Origin: an uncultured Lachnospiraceae bacterium
GTDB taxonomy: Bacteria; Bacillota; Clostridia; Lachnospirales; Lachnospiraceae
Assembly (NCBI GenBank): GCA_910585295.1
Contig: CAJUDE010000012.1
Coordinates: 1 to 64,000 of the forward strand
DNA: 64,000 bases
Direction of reading: 5' to 3'
This document shows, piece after piece, positions 1 through 8,395 of the stretch. Position 1 is the stretch's first letter; each line of letters opens with the position of its first letter. The position numbers and the translations under genes were made by a program. The notes under the pieces were generated by a model. It saw nothing but the letters and a program-made list of their open reading frames with translations, was not told the DNA's origin and ran no database searches.

Positions 1-160
1 CTGGTGTCCATCAGGAGCCGTCAGACATGATTATTATGGATAACATCTGATGAAGGAAGAACCCCTTCTTCTGTTATCTGATTTATAGAAAGAAACATAT
101 TAACCAAGTAGTCTTGATTGACTACACCATTATTATACTAGAGAGTGATATATTTGTCGA

Positions 161-427
161 TTGGTAGAAAAGAAACCATTAAATAAATTAAAAGCGAAAA
201 TAACCCTTTCTGTTAAAAAGAAAACATTATCCGTTAAAAGACCATTTGCTTTAAAATTAAAAAAATACACTTATGGGGATAAAATTTTAAAATTTAGTTC
301 CAGCAATAAAAAAGTTGCAACCGTAAATAAGAAAGGAAAAGTTACAGCCAAAAAGAAGGGGACAGCGAAAATTACTGTAAAAATGAAAAGTGGATGCAAG
401 GCCACTTATACTGTGACAGTTAAATAA
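161..427 (+). pseudogene. Big_2-like (bacterial Ig) domain fragment
   Basis: An 88-codon frame opening with TTG encodes one Lys-rich domain ending in the pattern SSNKKVATVNKKGKVTAKKKGTA followed by ITVKMKSGCKATYTVTV, typical of Big_2 bacterial Ig-like repeats of surface proteins. No ribosome site precedes the TTG and an in-frame TGA lies just upstream at 146-148. There is no signal peptide or anchor, so this is most simply the last domain of a lost surface protein. It lies inside the relic region that also holds the broken integrase. It could instead be a small expressed protein; the sequence alone cannot decide. Confidence 0.45.
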
Positions 428-433
428 ATAAAA

Positions 434-470
434 ACCGCCCGGTGCTACCAACACCGAACGGCTTAATTGT
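434..470 (+). terminator. Possible terminator after Big_2 fragment
   Basis: A GC-rich stem pairs CCG..CGGTG with CACCG..CGG around the loop CTACCAA directly after the Big_2-like stop codon. The T-rich tail is weak (TTAATTG), so termination is only plausible. Confidence 0.35.
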
Positions 471-522
471 AACACTCCGTAGAATGATACCCTGCAAAAA
501 TATTGTATCATCTTCGGGGGGG

Positions 523-563
523 CAGCTTGCAAGCGGAACATATATTCCGCCTGGCTGTTTTTT
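523..563 (+). terminator. Hairpin with T-run ahead of the integrase
   Basis: CAGC..GCGGAA pairs with TTCCGC..GCTG around CATATA and is followed by seven T residues, which is a standard intrinsic terminator shape. It lies 30 bp upstream of the integrase start, so it either ends a transcript from the left or attenuates integrase expression. Confidence 0.5.
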
Positions 564-591
564 TATACACTTTTTTAAGGAGGATGATACC

Positions 592-1588
592 ATGAAGATT
601 GAAAAACTGCCATCCGGCTCCCACCGGATACGAAAAATATATAAGGGAAAAACTTATACCGTCGTATTTGACCAAAAACCTACACAAAAAGAGGCCATAA
701 AGGCCATGTCAAACGAATTGGAAAAAATACAATCACCCAAAGCCAAGCTGACATTCGGAGCGGCTGCAGGGGAATATGTAGACATGAAAAGGAACGTCCT
801 TTCCCCCAGAACGGTAAAAGAATACTCTGAAATGTCCAACCGATTCCCAGAATGGTTCTGCAAGCTGCCGATATCGGACATAAGCCAAATTTAAATTAAC
901 CGCCTGGTAAATGAATTTTCTAAAAATAAATCCCCCAAGACCGTACGAAACTACCATGGATTCTTAACGGCTGTTCTGGGCGTTTTTTATCCAAACCTTA
1001 AGGTTTTCCACTACTTTGCCGCAAAAAGTCAAAAATGAGCCGTACACGCCATCCCAGGGGGATATCAAACAAATATTGTAGGAAGTGCAAGGCACTCCGT
1101 ATGAAGTCCCAATCACACTAGTCTGCTATGGAATGCGGAGATCAGAAATATGCGCATTGCAGCCCAGCGATATAGACGGGGATATGGTGCATATCAATAA
1201 GGCATTAGTTTTGGATGAGAATAAGAACTGGGTGGTAAAAACCACAAAGACCACAGAAAGCACCAGGGACATCATCATACCAATAGAAGCAGCAGAAAAA
1301 ATAAAAAAGCAGGGATACGTATATAAAGGACATCCAGGATGCATTAACACCCATCTGGAACGAGCAGAAAGAAAACTTGGAATCCCTCATTTTTCCCTGC
1401 ACAAGCTTCGCCACTACTTTGCCAGTGAAATATCTGCCCTCGGGGTTCCAGAGGCTGACATATTAAAGATGGGCGGCTGGGAAACAGATCATGTGATGAA
1501 ATCCGTATACAGGCATTCCATGATCGAGAAAGAAGAAAAAGCAAAAAGGGAAGTTGCTGAAAAGTTCCAGAAGACTATCTTTTCTTGA
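592..1588 (+). pseudogene. Tyrosine recombinase/integrase, multiply disrupted
   Basis: Begins with ATG at 592 behind AAGGAGG. The first 100 codons are a phage-type N-terminal arm and core-binding region. An in-frame TAA at 892-894 interrupts it, translation continues sensibly (INRLVNEFSKNKSPKTVRNY), then a frameshift in the T run near 1003-1009 and a TAG at 1079-1081 follow. The rest keeps the catalytic domain: the region around GMRRSEICAL supplies the first Arg, LHKLRHYFAS the His-x-x-Arg motif, GGWETDHVM and the Tyr in SVYRHSM the end of the site. Three lesions make a full-length product very unlikely. The gene points toward the 3' end of tRNA-Leu about 145 bp away, the usual position of a tRNA-targeting integrase. 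Confidence 0.85.
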
Positions 1589-1733
1589 CTGCCGCATGAC
1601 AAATCCTGTGACAAAAAATAATATTATTACATGTAATATACAATTATTATATATCATAATTTAGAGAAGAAAAACAGCCGCAAACCCCTGGCTTCACTGG
1701 GAAGCCATTAAGTTCACGGCCATGCGCCTTGAA
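1589..1733. other. Junction between integrase relic and tRNA-Leu
   Basis: No gene is visible. A 7-bp stem (TGGCTTC 1689-1695 / GAAGCCA 1701-1707) followed on the minus strand by a T-run near 1666-1670 could end the tRNA transcript. The AT-rich half nearest the integrase is where an attachment-site remnant would be expected, but no repeat of the tRNA 3' end is seen inside the window. Confidence 0.4.
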
Positions 1734-1813
1734 TGCGGATGACAGGAATCGAACCTGCACGGTCTCCCACCAGATCCTAAGTCTGGCGCGTCTGCCAGTT
1801 CCGCCACATCCGC
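1734..1813 (-). tRNA. tRNA-Leu (anticodon TAG)
   Basis: GCGGATG/CATCCGC acceptor arm, anticodon loop CTTAGGA, extended variable region, T loop TTCGAAT, discriminator A. CCA is not encoded. Its 3' end faces the integrase relic. Confidence 0.95.
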
Positions 1814-1871
1814 CTATTCATGTACTGCCTATTAACAAGTTGGTGAAACCTCACCAGCTAGAAGGAAAATC

Positions 1872-1899
1872 GGGAATCCCCAAAACTTCAAGGATTCCC
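1872..1899 (-). terminator. Hairpin between tRNA-Lys and tRNA-Leu
   Basis: GGGAATCC (1872-1879) pairs with GGATTCCC (1892-1899); on the minus strand it is followed by GATTTTCC. It may be a partial terminator or an RNA-processing hairpin, because no separate promoter for tRNA-Leu is visible. Confidence 0.4.
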
Positions 1900-1910
1900 T
1901 TTCCATAACA

Positions 1911-1983
1911 TGAGACATCGGGGATTCGAACCCCGGACAACTTGATTAAAAGTCAAGTGCTCTACCATCTGAGCTAATATCCC
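1911..1983 (-). tRNA. tRNA-Lys (anticodon TTT)
   Basis: Cloverleaf with acceptor GGGATAT/ATGTCTC (two G-U type pairs), anticodon loop CTTTTAA, T loop TTCGAAT, discriminator A. Confidence 0.95.
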
Positions 1984-1991
1984 ATAAAAAA

Positions 1992-2063
1992 CTGGGCTAG
2001 CTGGATTTGAACCAGCGAATGCAGGAGTCAAAGTCCTGTGCCTTACCGCTTGGCGATAGCCCA
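1992..2063 (-). tRNA. tRNA-Gln (anticodon TTG)
   Basis: Acceptor TGGGCTA/TAGCCCA, anticodon stem CAGGA/TCCTG with loop CTTTGAC, T loop TTCAAAT, discriminator G, all typical for bacterial tRNA-Gln. Confidence 0.95.
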
Positions 2064-2103
2064 TCAATTATACTTGTACTCTGCAACCCATTAATTAGCA
2101 AAA

Positions 2104-2178
2104 GGTGGATACAGGGATTCGAACCCTGGGCCTCCAGAGCCACAATCTGGCGCGCTAACCAACTGCGCTATACCCACC
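2104..2178 (-). tRNA. tRNA-His (anticodon GTG)
   Basis: Anticodon loop TTGTGGC within CCAGA/TCTGG. The acceptor carries the additional G(-1) opposite C73 that identifies tRNA-His. Confidence 0.95.
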
Positions 2179-2229
2179 ATAATCTGTGCATCTTACCTTG
2201 TGCCATACAGAAGCCTTCCATATGGAAAA

Positions 2230-2303
<74 letters not shown>

Positions 2304-2307
2304 CCAA

Positions 2308-2378
2308 AGCGGGTGATGGGAATCGAACCCACGTATCCAGCTTGGAAGGCTGGTGTTCTACCATTGAACTACACCCGC
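2308..2378 (-). tRNA. tRNA-Gly (anticodon TCC)
   Basis: Acceptor GCGGGTG/CACCCGC, anticodon loop CTTCCAA in CCAGC/GCTGG, T loop TTCGATT, discriminator T. Confidence 0.95.
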
Positions 2379-2385
2379 ACAAAAA

Positions 2386-2460
2386 TCGGGGTGACAGGAT
2401 TCGAACCTGCGACCTCCTGGTCCCAAACCAGGCGCTCTAGCCAAGCTGAGCCACACCCCG
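2386..2460 (-). tRNA. tRNA-Pro (anticodon TGG)
   Basis: Acceptor CGGGGTG/CACCCCG, anticodon loop TTTGGGA in CCTGG/CCAGG, T loop TTCGAAT, discriminator A. It is the first gene of the tRNA cluster. Confidence 0.95.
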
Positions 2461-2496
2461 AAAACCATTTATTACTACAACCGTGACACAAGATAT

Positions 2497-2525
2497 ATTA
2501 TATGCGAAACATTCCAAAATGTCAA
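2497..2525 (-). promoter_or_regulatory. Consensus sigma-A promoter of the tRNA cluster
   Basis: On the minus strand TTGACA (2525-2520) is followed after exactly 17 bp by TATAAT (2502-2497), matching both hexamers perfectly, about 30 bp ahead of tRNA-Pro. Such a strong promoter suits a stable-RNA operon running Pro-Gly-Arg-His-Gln-Lys-Leu. Confidence 0.9.
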
Positions 2526-2580
2526 CAACTTTTTTCACTTTTTTCCAAATTTTTTTCTTTTTCTTTGGAACCCCTGATCA

Positions 2581-3060
2581 TTACAGATATTCTATTGAAA
2601 AATGCGCCTCCCCTTCTGCATCAATTTCCATCAATGCATAGGAGGGCCTGCGCCCCTCCTGCCTTGGAAAAGAAATGCTTCCTGGGTTTACTGTGACAAT
2701 CCCCCTGCTATATTCCAGAAGCGGGCGGTGGGTATGCCCAAACATCACAATATCCATCCCCCTGCCAACCGCCTCCTTTTTCAGGTCCTCCACACCCATG
2801 GCCACATAATAGTAATGCCCATGGGTGAGCAGCGCCTTATATTTTCCAATTTCCACTTCCTTCTCACGCTCTAGGCCTGAGAAAAAATCATTGTTCCCAG
2901 AAACAATCTCCAACGGGCATCCTGCCAGCTCTGCTATGTAATCCTCATACCCTTCTGAATCCCCCAGATGGACCATAAGGTCAATGTCCCTCTGTCGGTC
3001 CAGCACCCGTTTTAAATTATCATGCTTTTTATGCGTATCGCTTACAATCAGTATTCTCAT
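2581..3060 (-). CDS. YfcE/MJ0936-type metallophosphoesterase
   Basis: A 159-residue calcineurin-like phosphoesterase. Metal ligands are visible in order: the N-terminal D-x-H in VSDTHKKHDN, the D in VHLGDSEGY, the Asn/Asp in VSGNNDF, His in LTHGHYYYV and the final G-H-T-H in VMFGHTHRPLLE. Small proteins of this type hydrolyse phosphodiesters in vitro and their physiological substrate is mostly unknown. It is the last gene of the minus-strand operon, 16 bp after rdgB; that pairing is common in Clostridia. Start is ATG at 3060 near the end of rdgB, with a GGATGGG-like site upstream. Confidence 0.88.
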   Translation of the reverse strand: MRILIVSDTHKKHDNLKRVLDRQRDIDLMVHLGDSEGYEDYIAELAGCPLEIVSGNNDFFSGLEREKEVEIGKYKALLTHGHYYYVAMGVEDLKKEAVGRGMDIVMFGHTHRPLLEYSRGIVTVNPGSISFPRQEGRRPSYALMEIDAEGEAHFSIEYL

Positions 3061-3076
3061 AACCCATCCTTTACCT

Positions 3077-3676
3077 TTATCTGCCTGCCAGCATTTCTTT
3101 TATGGCCCGAAGCGCTTTCCCCCTATGGCTTAACTGGTTCTTGACCTCCATCGGAAGCTGCGCCGTAGAGCAATTGTATTCGTCCACATAAAAGATTGGG
3201 TCATACCCAAACCCGTTTTCCCCTGCAGGCTCCCATCCAATATACCCCTCTATGGTTTCCCTAACCACACAGGTGCCGCCATCTGGGAACGCCGCCGCAA
3301 TGGCGCAAACAAACCTTGCTGTCCTCTGCTCCTTTGGCACTCCTTGCAAACGGTTTATAATATTCTGATTTTTGACCTCATATGACGTATCCTCCCCAAG
3401 GTACCTGGCTGAATAAATGCCTGGCTCTTTCCCCAGGTAATCTACTTCCAGTCCGGAATCATCCGCCAATACCACTGCATCCTTGCCTTTCATGCACCCG
3501 GCTATGGCAGACGCCTTAATCAAGGCATTTTCTTCAAATGTCGTCCCATCCTCCACAATGTCCATTTCTATCCCTGCTTCTGCCATAGAAAGGATTTCCA
3601 CTCCCAAACCCGAGAGAATCTCCCTGATTTCCTGCATTTTCCCCTGGTTTCCTGTTGCAAATATAATTTTCTCCAT
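3077..3676 (-). CDS. rdgB: XTP/dITP diphosphatase (RdgB/HAM1 family)
   Basis: Hydrolyses non-canonical purine triphosphates (XTP, dITP, ITP) to monophosphates, keeping them out of DNA and RNA. The signature ATGNQGKMQEI at the N terminus (consensus T/S-x-N-x-x-K), ADDSGLEVDYL, GVYSARY-like GIYSARYLG and the C-terminal ENGFGYDPIFY and SHRGKAL motifs are all present; length (199 residues) is usual. An ATG five codons earlier exists, but its bases form the GGAGG ribosome site for the ATG at 3676, so 3676 is the likely start. It follows the amidase gene by 27 bp. Confidence 0.95.
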   Translation of the reverse strand: MEKIIFATGNQGKMQEIREILSGLGVEILSMAEAGIEMDIVEDGTTFEENALIKASAIAGCMKGKDAVVLADDSGLEVDYLGKEPGIYSARYLGEDTSYEVKNQNIINRLQGVPKEQRTARFVCAIAAAFPDGGTCVVRETIEGYIGWEPAGENGFGYDPIFYVDEYNCSTAQLPMEVKNQLSHRGKALRAIKEMLAGR

Positions 3677-3703
3677 GTTACCAACCTCCATTTTGCGCTA
3701 ACC

Positions 3704-4732
3704 TTAGTATCCTTCATCCAACGCCCGCATGATGGCATTATAAATCCCCTGGGCAACCAATTTCTGATATTCTGGCGAATTTAATTTATCCAGCTCTGCC
3801 TGGTTTGTCATAAAGCCAACCTCAATCAATGCAACTGGCGCCTGGTTATTCCGTATAATATAAATGCCATTCCCATAGGTGACCCCATTATTCTTGCTGC
3901 CTGTCAGGCCTGTGACTTCTTCCAGGCAGATTTGTGCAAGGCGCTTGCTGCTCAGCCCTTCTTCATCCTTTAACTCATCATACATAACTTCTGTGCCATT
4001 ATATTCCGACATTTGCCCATCGGTAGTGGAATTGCTGTGGACGCTGATATATAAATTCGCTTTTGCCTTTGCACCCATAGAAGCCCGTTGGTCAAAGGTA
4101 GGGTTGACGTCCTCTGTCCTAGTATAATATACGCCAATATTCCTGTCATTTTTATCTAAAAGTTTTTTCAGCTGAAGCACAATGGCAAGGTTGATGTCTT
4201 TTTCCATCGTTTCCTGTTTGATGGCTCCAGGGGCGCCGCCCCCATGCCCTGCATCAATCACCACAACTTTATCATATACCTGCTGGGGCGTCAGGAAGTC
4301 GACATACAGATACCCGCCCTTTACCGTGCTTTCCACCTCAAACACCGCATCCATGGTAATCTCTATCATATCATGTTCCATATATAAGTCATTAATACAG
4401 TTGCTCCGCCCCAGCACTGGATGGTCGCTGAAATAATCCTTTTCCACCCCAGGGATTTGAATTGTAATCAACTGCTTGACATAATCATTTTTAATGATGA
4501 CTTCATCTTCCTCCATTCCAGGCGGAAGCTCCACGCGCAGCTGCTGGCGAAAGGCGATATGCTCTTCCTCCTCTGCCTGTTTTGTATAATAAGCCAGCAT
4601 TTGAAGCTCTGACATTTGTTCATGCTTCGCCTTTTTCTTATTGGCAACTGAAAATTGCCCTAACGCCAAAATCGCCGTAATGGCCATAACCGCCAATATA
4701 ACAGATGATATTTTCAGTATTTTCTTTTCCAT
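3704..4732 (-). CDS. N-acetylmuramoyl-L-alanine amidase (Amidase_3, CwlD-like)
   Basis: Cleaves the amide bond between N-acetylmuramic acid and the peptide stem of peptidoglycan. Residues about 8-30 form one membrane segment, and a beta-rich stalk follows (about 40-160). The catalytic domain begins at VVVIDAGHGG, has the Zn-binding His/Glu pattern, then YTRTEDVNPTFDQRASMGAKAKANLYISVHSNS, and ends near VALIEVGFMTNQAELDKL, all Amidase_3 hallmarks. CwlD-type enzymes act in spore cortex maturation; whether this one does is inference. The start at 4732 has GAGG upstream; an alternative GTG 24 bp earlier has no good site. Confidence 0.9.
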   Translation of the reverse strand: MEKKILKISSVILAVMAITAILALGQFSVANKKKAKHEQMSELQMLAYYTKQAEEEEHIAFRQQLRVELPPGMEEDEVIIKNDYVKQLITIQIPGVEKDYFSDHPVLGRSNCINDLYMEHDMIEITMDAVFEVESTVKGGYLYVDFLTPQQVYDKVVVIDAGHGGGAPGAIKQETMEKDINLAIVLQLKKLLDKNDRNIGVYYTRTEDVNPTFDQRASMGAKAKANLYISVHSNSTTDGQMSEYNGTEVMYDELKDEEGLSSKRLAQICLEEVTGLTGSKNNGVTYGNGIYIIRNNQAPVALIEVGFMTNQAELDKLNSPEYQKLVAQGIYNAIMRALDEGY

Positions 4733-4758
4733 ATCCCCAAACCGCCTCTTTTGCACTG

Positions 4759-6465
4759 TTACCTACTATCGCTGTAAACTTTCAGGCACAGGTTGCATTT
4801 CTGTTTTTTTTCTGCACTTTCCCACTTGGCGCCGCTGGAACTGATATAGCCTTCCCCGTCTTCTAAGTCTACCTGTTCTGTCCGCTCATCTGCTGCATAT
4901 TCAATTGCCATCGGGTGTGCGGAACCTGGCGTCGTGATATGAAGCACCACTGCATACTTCTCCCCTTCCTCCACCTGGCACTCCTTTTCAAAATCAATGG
5001 TATAATATCCTGCATTGGCAAGGCTGCCGCTGGCAACCAACACACGCTGCCCAAGGGACTCTATGCCCTCAAACTGGTTCACCACATACAGCTCATAGGA
5101 AGTCTCTTTCCCAGTGGCATAAAAACCCGCTGCCTTTAAAGTTTCGTTGGACTTGGCAGTGAACACATTCGCCCCATAAACGCTGTCCTTATTATAGCCT
5201 AGCTGCCCTACCCAGCCGCACAGGTCTGACTGGTAAATGCGCCCATAATTATCCGTCTCATCTATCCTGGTATAGACAACGCCGTGAAGCCCAATATTCA
5301 CATCATAATAGGAAACGTAAAACACGCCGTCATCGCCAAATCCTTTCCCCCAGCTATTTTGGCACAGGAACGCCCCGTCATCCTCCACTTCCATCAAGAA
5401 ATTTTCTTTGGGGTAATTGTCGTCCCAGCCAATAATCATAATTTCATGGTTAGGTTTTTCTGCCCCTGCATAACAATACGCATATTTCTCACTATTATAA
5501 TATGGGGAATATGGCTCCGAACTGTTCAATGCGCTATAAATAGCAGTCTGCACCCCTCCATATTTAAATACAGACTCCTTGATTTTCTCAAAATCCTTCC
5601 CATCCAAAAGCTGCATTTCCTGCACGTGCTTAACAGGCTCCAGCCCTTCCTCTGAAACCCCGTCCCCGTAAGGGTCGTCTTCCTCATTCACAGGCCCCTG
5701 CCAGGAAGTCAGGTAAGCCATGCCCATGGTATATTCCCCGCCCTCGGTCTGGTTCCCTGAAAACCCATTTTGAAGCGTCATATGGTCTGGGGAAAAATCA
5801 TGCGGCTCCTCTGGGAGCAGCGTGGACTCCATAGCGGACAGCGCTGCAAACGCCCAACAAGTCCCGTAAGAACCCTGGTCTTTCACTTCTGGCGCACGTT
5901 TCCTGCTCCGTAAATCATATTGGAGCGGCAGGATGCCGCCATCTTTTGCCGTATTGATGGCAACCGCCTGGTTTTCCTGAATATTCCAATTATAGTGGAA
6001 GCTCAACTTCTCCGCCACTGTCTCTGCCGATACATAGTATTCCCCATCTATAAAAGCGGTAGGGGATGTAATTCCTTCCTTTTCCCCATTCACCTGCACC
6101 TTGCCCTTATCCAATTGGAATGCAACCACATCGGAACGTTTTTCTAACACAAGCTGTTCCCCCTCATACAGATGGGCGCTGCAGTTAAAACTGTCACCTA
6201 ACGTAGAAAGGGGAACCATAATATTCAGGTCCTGATCCATATAAATGCCATTTTCTTTATTGGTAAGCTCCCGGTTATCCACAAGAAGGGAAAGGGGCTT
6301 TTCATTGACGCTTGCCGCTATCAGCGGGTTCCAAACCTCTTTTTTGAGCTTCGCGCCACGAAACGCCTCCACTTCCCCATTGCCTCCGCCATCGCCAAGA
6401 AATTTCAGCGCTGCCGCTATCAGCAAGACTGCAGCCATTACTATGTATTTCCTTGACTGCCTCAC
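4759..6465 (-). CDS. Secreted papain-family (C1) cysteine protease with N-terminal stalk domain
   Basis: A 568-residue exported protein: signal anchor at residues about 8-22, a beta-rich region to about 175 resembling copper-amine-oxidase N-terminal (SLH-like stalk) domains, then a C1A protease. The catalytic Gln and Cys are in KDQGSYGTCWAFAALSAME, the His in PNHEIMIIGWDDN and the Asn in CQNSWGKGFGDDG. The last about 150 residues resemble the lectin-like tail found in such clostridial proteases. Start is GTG at 6465 behind AGAGG and abuts the rlmL-like stop. An extracellular protease in an operon with an rRNA methyltransferase and an amidase is unexpected; a role on cell-wall-associated protein is only a guess. 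Confidence 0.85.
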   Translation of the reverse strand: MRQSRKYIVMAAVLLIAAALKFLGDGGGNGEVEAFRGAKLKKEVWNPLIAASVNEKPLSLLVDNRELTNKENGIYMDQDLNIMVPLSTLGDSFNCSAHLYEGEQLVLEKRSDVVAFQLDKGKVQVNGEKEGITSPTAFIDGEYYVSAETVAEKLSFHYNWNIQENQAVAINTAKDGGILPLQYDLRSRKRAPEVKDQGSYGTCWAFAALSAMESTLLPEEPHDFSPDHMTLQNGFSGNQTEGGEYTMGMAYLTSWQGPVNEEDDPYGDGVSEEGLEPVKHVQEMQLLDGKDFEKIKESVFKYGGVQTAIYSALNSSEPYSPYYNSEKYAYCYAGAEKPNHEIMIIGWDDNYPKENFLMEVEDDGAFLCQNSWGKGFGDDGVFYVSYYDVNIGLHGVVYTRIDETDNYGRIYQSDLCGWVGQLGYNKDSVYGANVFTAKSNETLKAAGFYATGKETSYELYVVNQFEGIESLGQRVLVASGSLANAGYYTIDFEKECQVEEGEKYAVVLHITTPGSAHPMAIEYAADERTEQVDLEDGEGYISSSGAKWESAEKKQKCNLCLKVYSDSR

Positions 6466-7635
6466 TTAAATACCTCTTCTATCCTGCTGCTGGTTGCGTT
6501 TCGGGGGTTTCGGCCCCTGAAACTGGTAAAAATACGTTTTGAGCATGCCATTGTAAACCTTACGGTTCTTATCTGCCTTCCTCCCAATACATTTCTCTGC
6601 ATCTTCATAAGCAGTCAGCAAGTAAGCAGACCAGCTATCCAGCCGCCCCATAGCCTCCCCAATCTCTGTATACAGCACAGAAAGCATATCTTTTTCCCCC
6701 ATACGTTCCCCATAAGGAGGGTTGCCAATTAAAAATCCATACTTTTTCGGATGCCTTAATTGGCTGATTGGGCGCTGCTGGAAATGGATGATATGTTCCA
6801 CCCCTGCCCTTTTGGCGTTTTCCCTGGCAGCCTTCACCACTTCGCCGTCAATGTCATAGCCCTGGATATCTGTCACAATATCCTTCTCCACTAGGTCGTT
6901 TGCCTCCTCTGCCCCTTCATACCACAGGTTATGCCCTACCAAGTTTGTCCATTTCTCAGCAGTGAAGCTTCGGTTTATGCCTGGCGCGATATTCGCCGCC
7001 ATCATGGCCGCCTCAATAGGGAATGTGCCGCACCCGCAAAAGGGGTCAACTAAAATACGGCCCCGTTTCCACGGCGTCAGCATAATCAATGCCGCCGCTA
7101 ATGTCTCTGTCACAGGCGCAATGCTTGACAATGTGCGGTAACCGCGTTTATGGAGTGAATCCCCAGAAGCGTCAATGCCCACAATTACCTCATCTTTTTT
7201 CAAAAACAGCCGCAGCGGGTATTGCGCCCCGGACTCCTCGAACCAATTCATATGGTATTTTTGCCTAAGGCGCTCAACCATTGCTTTTTTTGTAATAGAT
7301 TGGATATCAGAAGGGCTAAACAGCTTACTTTTGATGGAAGACGCCTTTGCAACCCAGAACTTCCCATCTTTTGGGATATATTCCTCCCAGGGGATTTCCC
7401 GGATGCCCTGAAACAGCTCTTCAAACGTCTCTGCATGGAACTGCCCTGCCTTCACAAGCACCCGCTCCGCTGTGCGTAAGAAAATATTTGCCCGGCAGAT
7501 TGCTTCTTGGTCCCCTGCAAATGTCACTTTCCCATCTTCCACCTGAGTAACATCATAGCCCAAATCATATATTTCTTTCTTTAAAACAGCCTCCAGCCCA
7601 AAATGGCAGGGGGCGATCAATTCATATCGTTTCAT
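6466..7635 (-). CDS. THUMP-domain rRNA (guanine-N2) methyltransferase, RlmL/YpsC type
   Basis: S-adenosylmethionine-dependent methyltransferase that probably modifies a guanine of 23S rRNA. N-terminal ferredoxin-like/THUMP part (about 1-155, start MKRYELIAPCHFGLEAVLKKE), then a Rossmann-like methyltransferase: motif I VDPFCGCGTFPIEAA, an acidic motif near YDIDGEVVKAARENAKRAG, and the catalytic NPPYGERMG motif IV that identifies base N-methyltransferases. 389 residues match the clostridial single-domain version, lacking the second (RlmK) half seen in E. coli. GGAGAG lies 6 bp ahead of ATG 7635; it heads the operon. Confidence 0.92.
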   Translation of the reverse strand: MKRYELIAPCHFGLEAVLKKEIYDLGYDVTQVEDGKVTFAGDQEAICRANIFLRTAERVLVKAGQFHAETFEELFQGIREIPWEEYIPKDGKFWVAKASSIKSKLFSPSDIQSITKKAMVERLRQKYHMNWFEESGAQYPLRLFLKKDEVIVGIDASGDSLHKRGYRTLSSIAPVTETLAAALIMLTPWKRGRILVDPFCGCGTFPIEAAMMAANIAPGINRSFTAEKWTNLVGHNLWYEGAEEANDLVEKDIVTDIQGYDIDGEVVKAARENAKRAGVEHIIHFQQRPISQLRHPKKYGFLIGNPPYGERMGEKDMLSVLYTEIGEAMGRLDSWSAYLLTAYEDAEKCIGRKADKNRKVYNGMLKTYFYQFQGPKPPKRNQQQDRRGI

Positions 7636-7673
7636 GTTATCTCTCCATTTGTCTTTCCATAATTATCCAATTC

Positions 7674-7715
7674 GCCGGAAGGTTCTAAGAATATATTATC
7701 TTCTCACCTTCCGGC
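7674..7715 (-). terminator. Perfect 9-bp inverted repeat after rhodanese gene
   Basis: GCCGGAAGG (7674-7682) and CCTTCCGGC (7707-7715) flank 24 AT-rich bases just past the rhodanese stop. Shape suits a transcript end or an operator; there is no T-run. Confidence 0.4.
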
Positions 7716-7726
7716 TGTCAATCATT

Positions 7727-8023
7727 TTATCGTTTTTGCAGCACGGCCTGCATGCCCCCTATCAGCGTTGCAGCCCGATACCCATCCCGGCTCAGCTCTT
7801 TTGCAGCCATTAAGCTGCTGGACCCTCTGTCACAATAAAATATATATAACTTATCTTTTGGCAGGTATTTTCGGAACATATCCAATTCCTCATATGGCAC
7901 ATTCCTTGCCCCTTCCACATGGACTTCTTCAAATTCCTCTTTGCTGCGCAAATCTATGACCCATGCATCGGGACGTTTGCGGTACTCGTTAAATTCCCGG
8001 ATACTGATTGTCTGAAAATCCAT
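7727..8023 (-). CDS. Single-domain rhodanese-like protein
   Basis: A 98-residue rhodanese fold, likely cytoplasmic, which could carry sulfur as a Cys persulfide. The CH2A-like motif WVIDLRSKEEFEEVHVEGARNVPYEEL, the active-site Cys in YIFYCDRGSSSLMAAKEL and the final GYRAATLIGGM are present. The frame extends 27 codons upstream, but AGAGGTG lies correctly ahead of ATG 8023, and the extra codons run into a hairpin (8063-8098), so 8023 is chosen. It stands alone; the substrate cannot be read from the sequence. Confidence 0.85.
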   Translation of the reverse strand: MDFQTISIREFNEYRKRPDAWVIDLRSKEEFEEVHVEGARNVPYEELDMFRKYLPKDKLYIFYCDRGSSSLMAAKELSRDGYRAATLIGGMQAVLQKR

Positions 8024-8062
8024 AATTTCACCTCTGTCCATAGTATTTCCTATGAAATGAAG

Positions 8063-8098
8063 AAACAGATCGCTGGAATGCGCTCCAGCAATCTGTTT
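8063..8098. terminator. Bidirectional-looking hairpin
   Basis: AAACAGAT (8063-8070) pairs with ATCTGTTT (8091-8098), and inside it GCTGGA pairs with TCCAGC, around a 6-base loop. On the minus strand the tail is TTTCTTCATTT, so it probably ends the transcript of the Asn/Ser-rich gene. Confidence 0.6.
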
Positions 8099-8194
8099 GT
8101 TCATTAATTATACTATGCAGTTTTTTTGTTACTGTTCCTCCGGGTATGTCACTGCCCACGGAATGGGCAGCAACGCCCTGTTCCCTGCCGCCAA

Positions 8195-8395
8195 TTATTT
8201 TTCGTAGGAATCATGGCAGTTAGAGCCACTCTCGTTGCTTGCCTTGTTGCTGGACTTGTTCTGAGAGGAGTTCTTTGTGCTGTTCTGAGAATAAGAATTC
8301 TTTGTGCTGTTCTGGGAAGTTGCGTTCTTCATATTGCTGGATTCGTTTGTTGTCCCATTTGTGCTTTTGTTCTGCATATCATTTTTTGCCATCAT
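8195..8395 (-). CDS. Small Asn/Ser-rich low-complexity protein
   Basis: A 66-residue protein made almost wholly of Asn, Ser, Lys and Thr, with a repeated SQNSTKNS unit at the centre and one Cys near the end (SGSNCHDSYEK). A near-perfect AGGAGG sits 5 bp ahead of the ATG and a good terminator-like hairpin follows, so I regard it as real. No signal peptide or fold is visible. Short Asn-rich proteins occur among spore-associated proteins of Clostridia, but nothing here proves that; I do not recognise the family. Confidence 0.7.
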   Translation of the reverse strand: MMAKNDMQNKSTNGTTNESSNMKNATSQNSTKNSYSQNSTKNSSQNKSSNKASNESGSNCHDSYEK

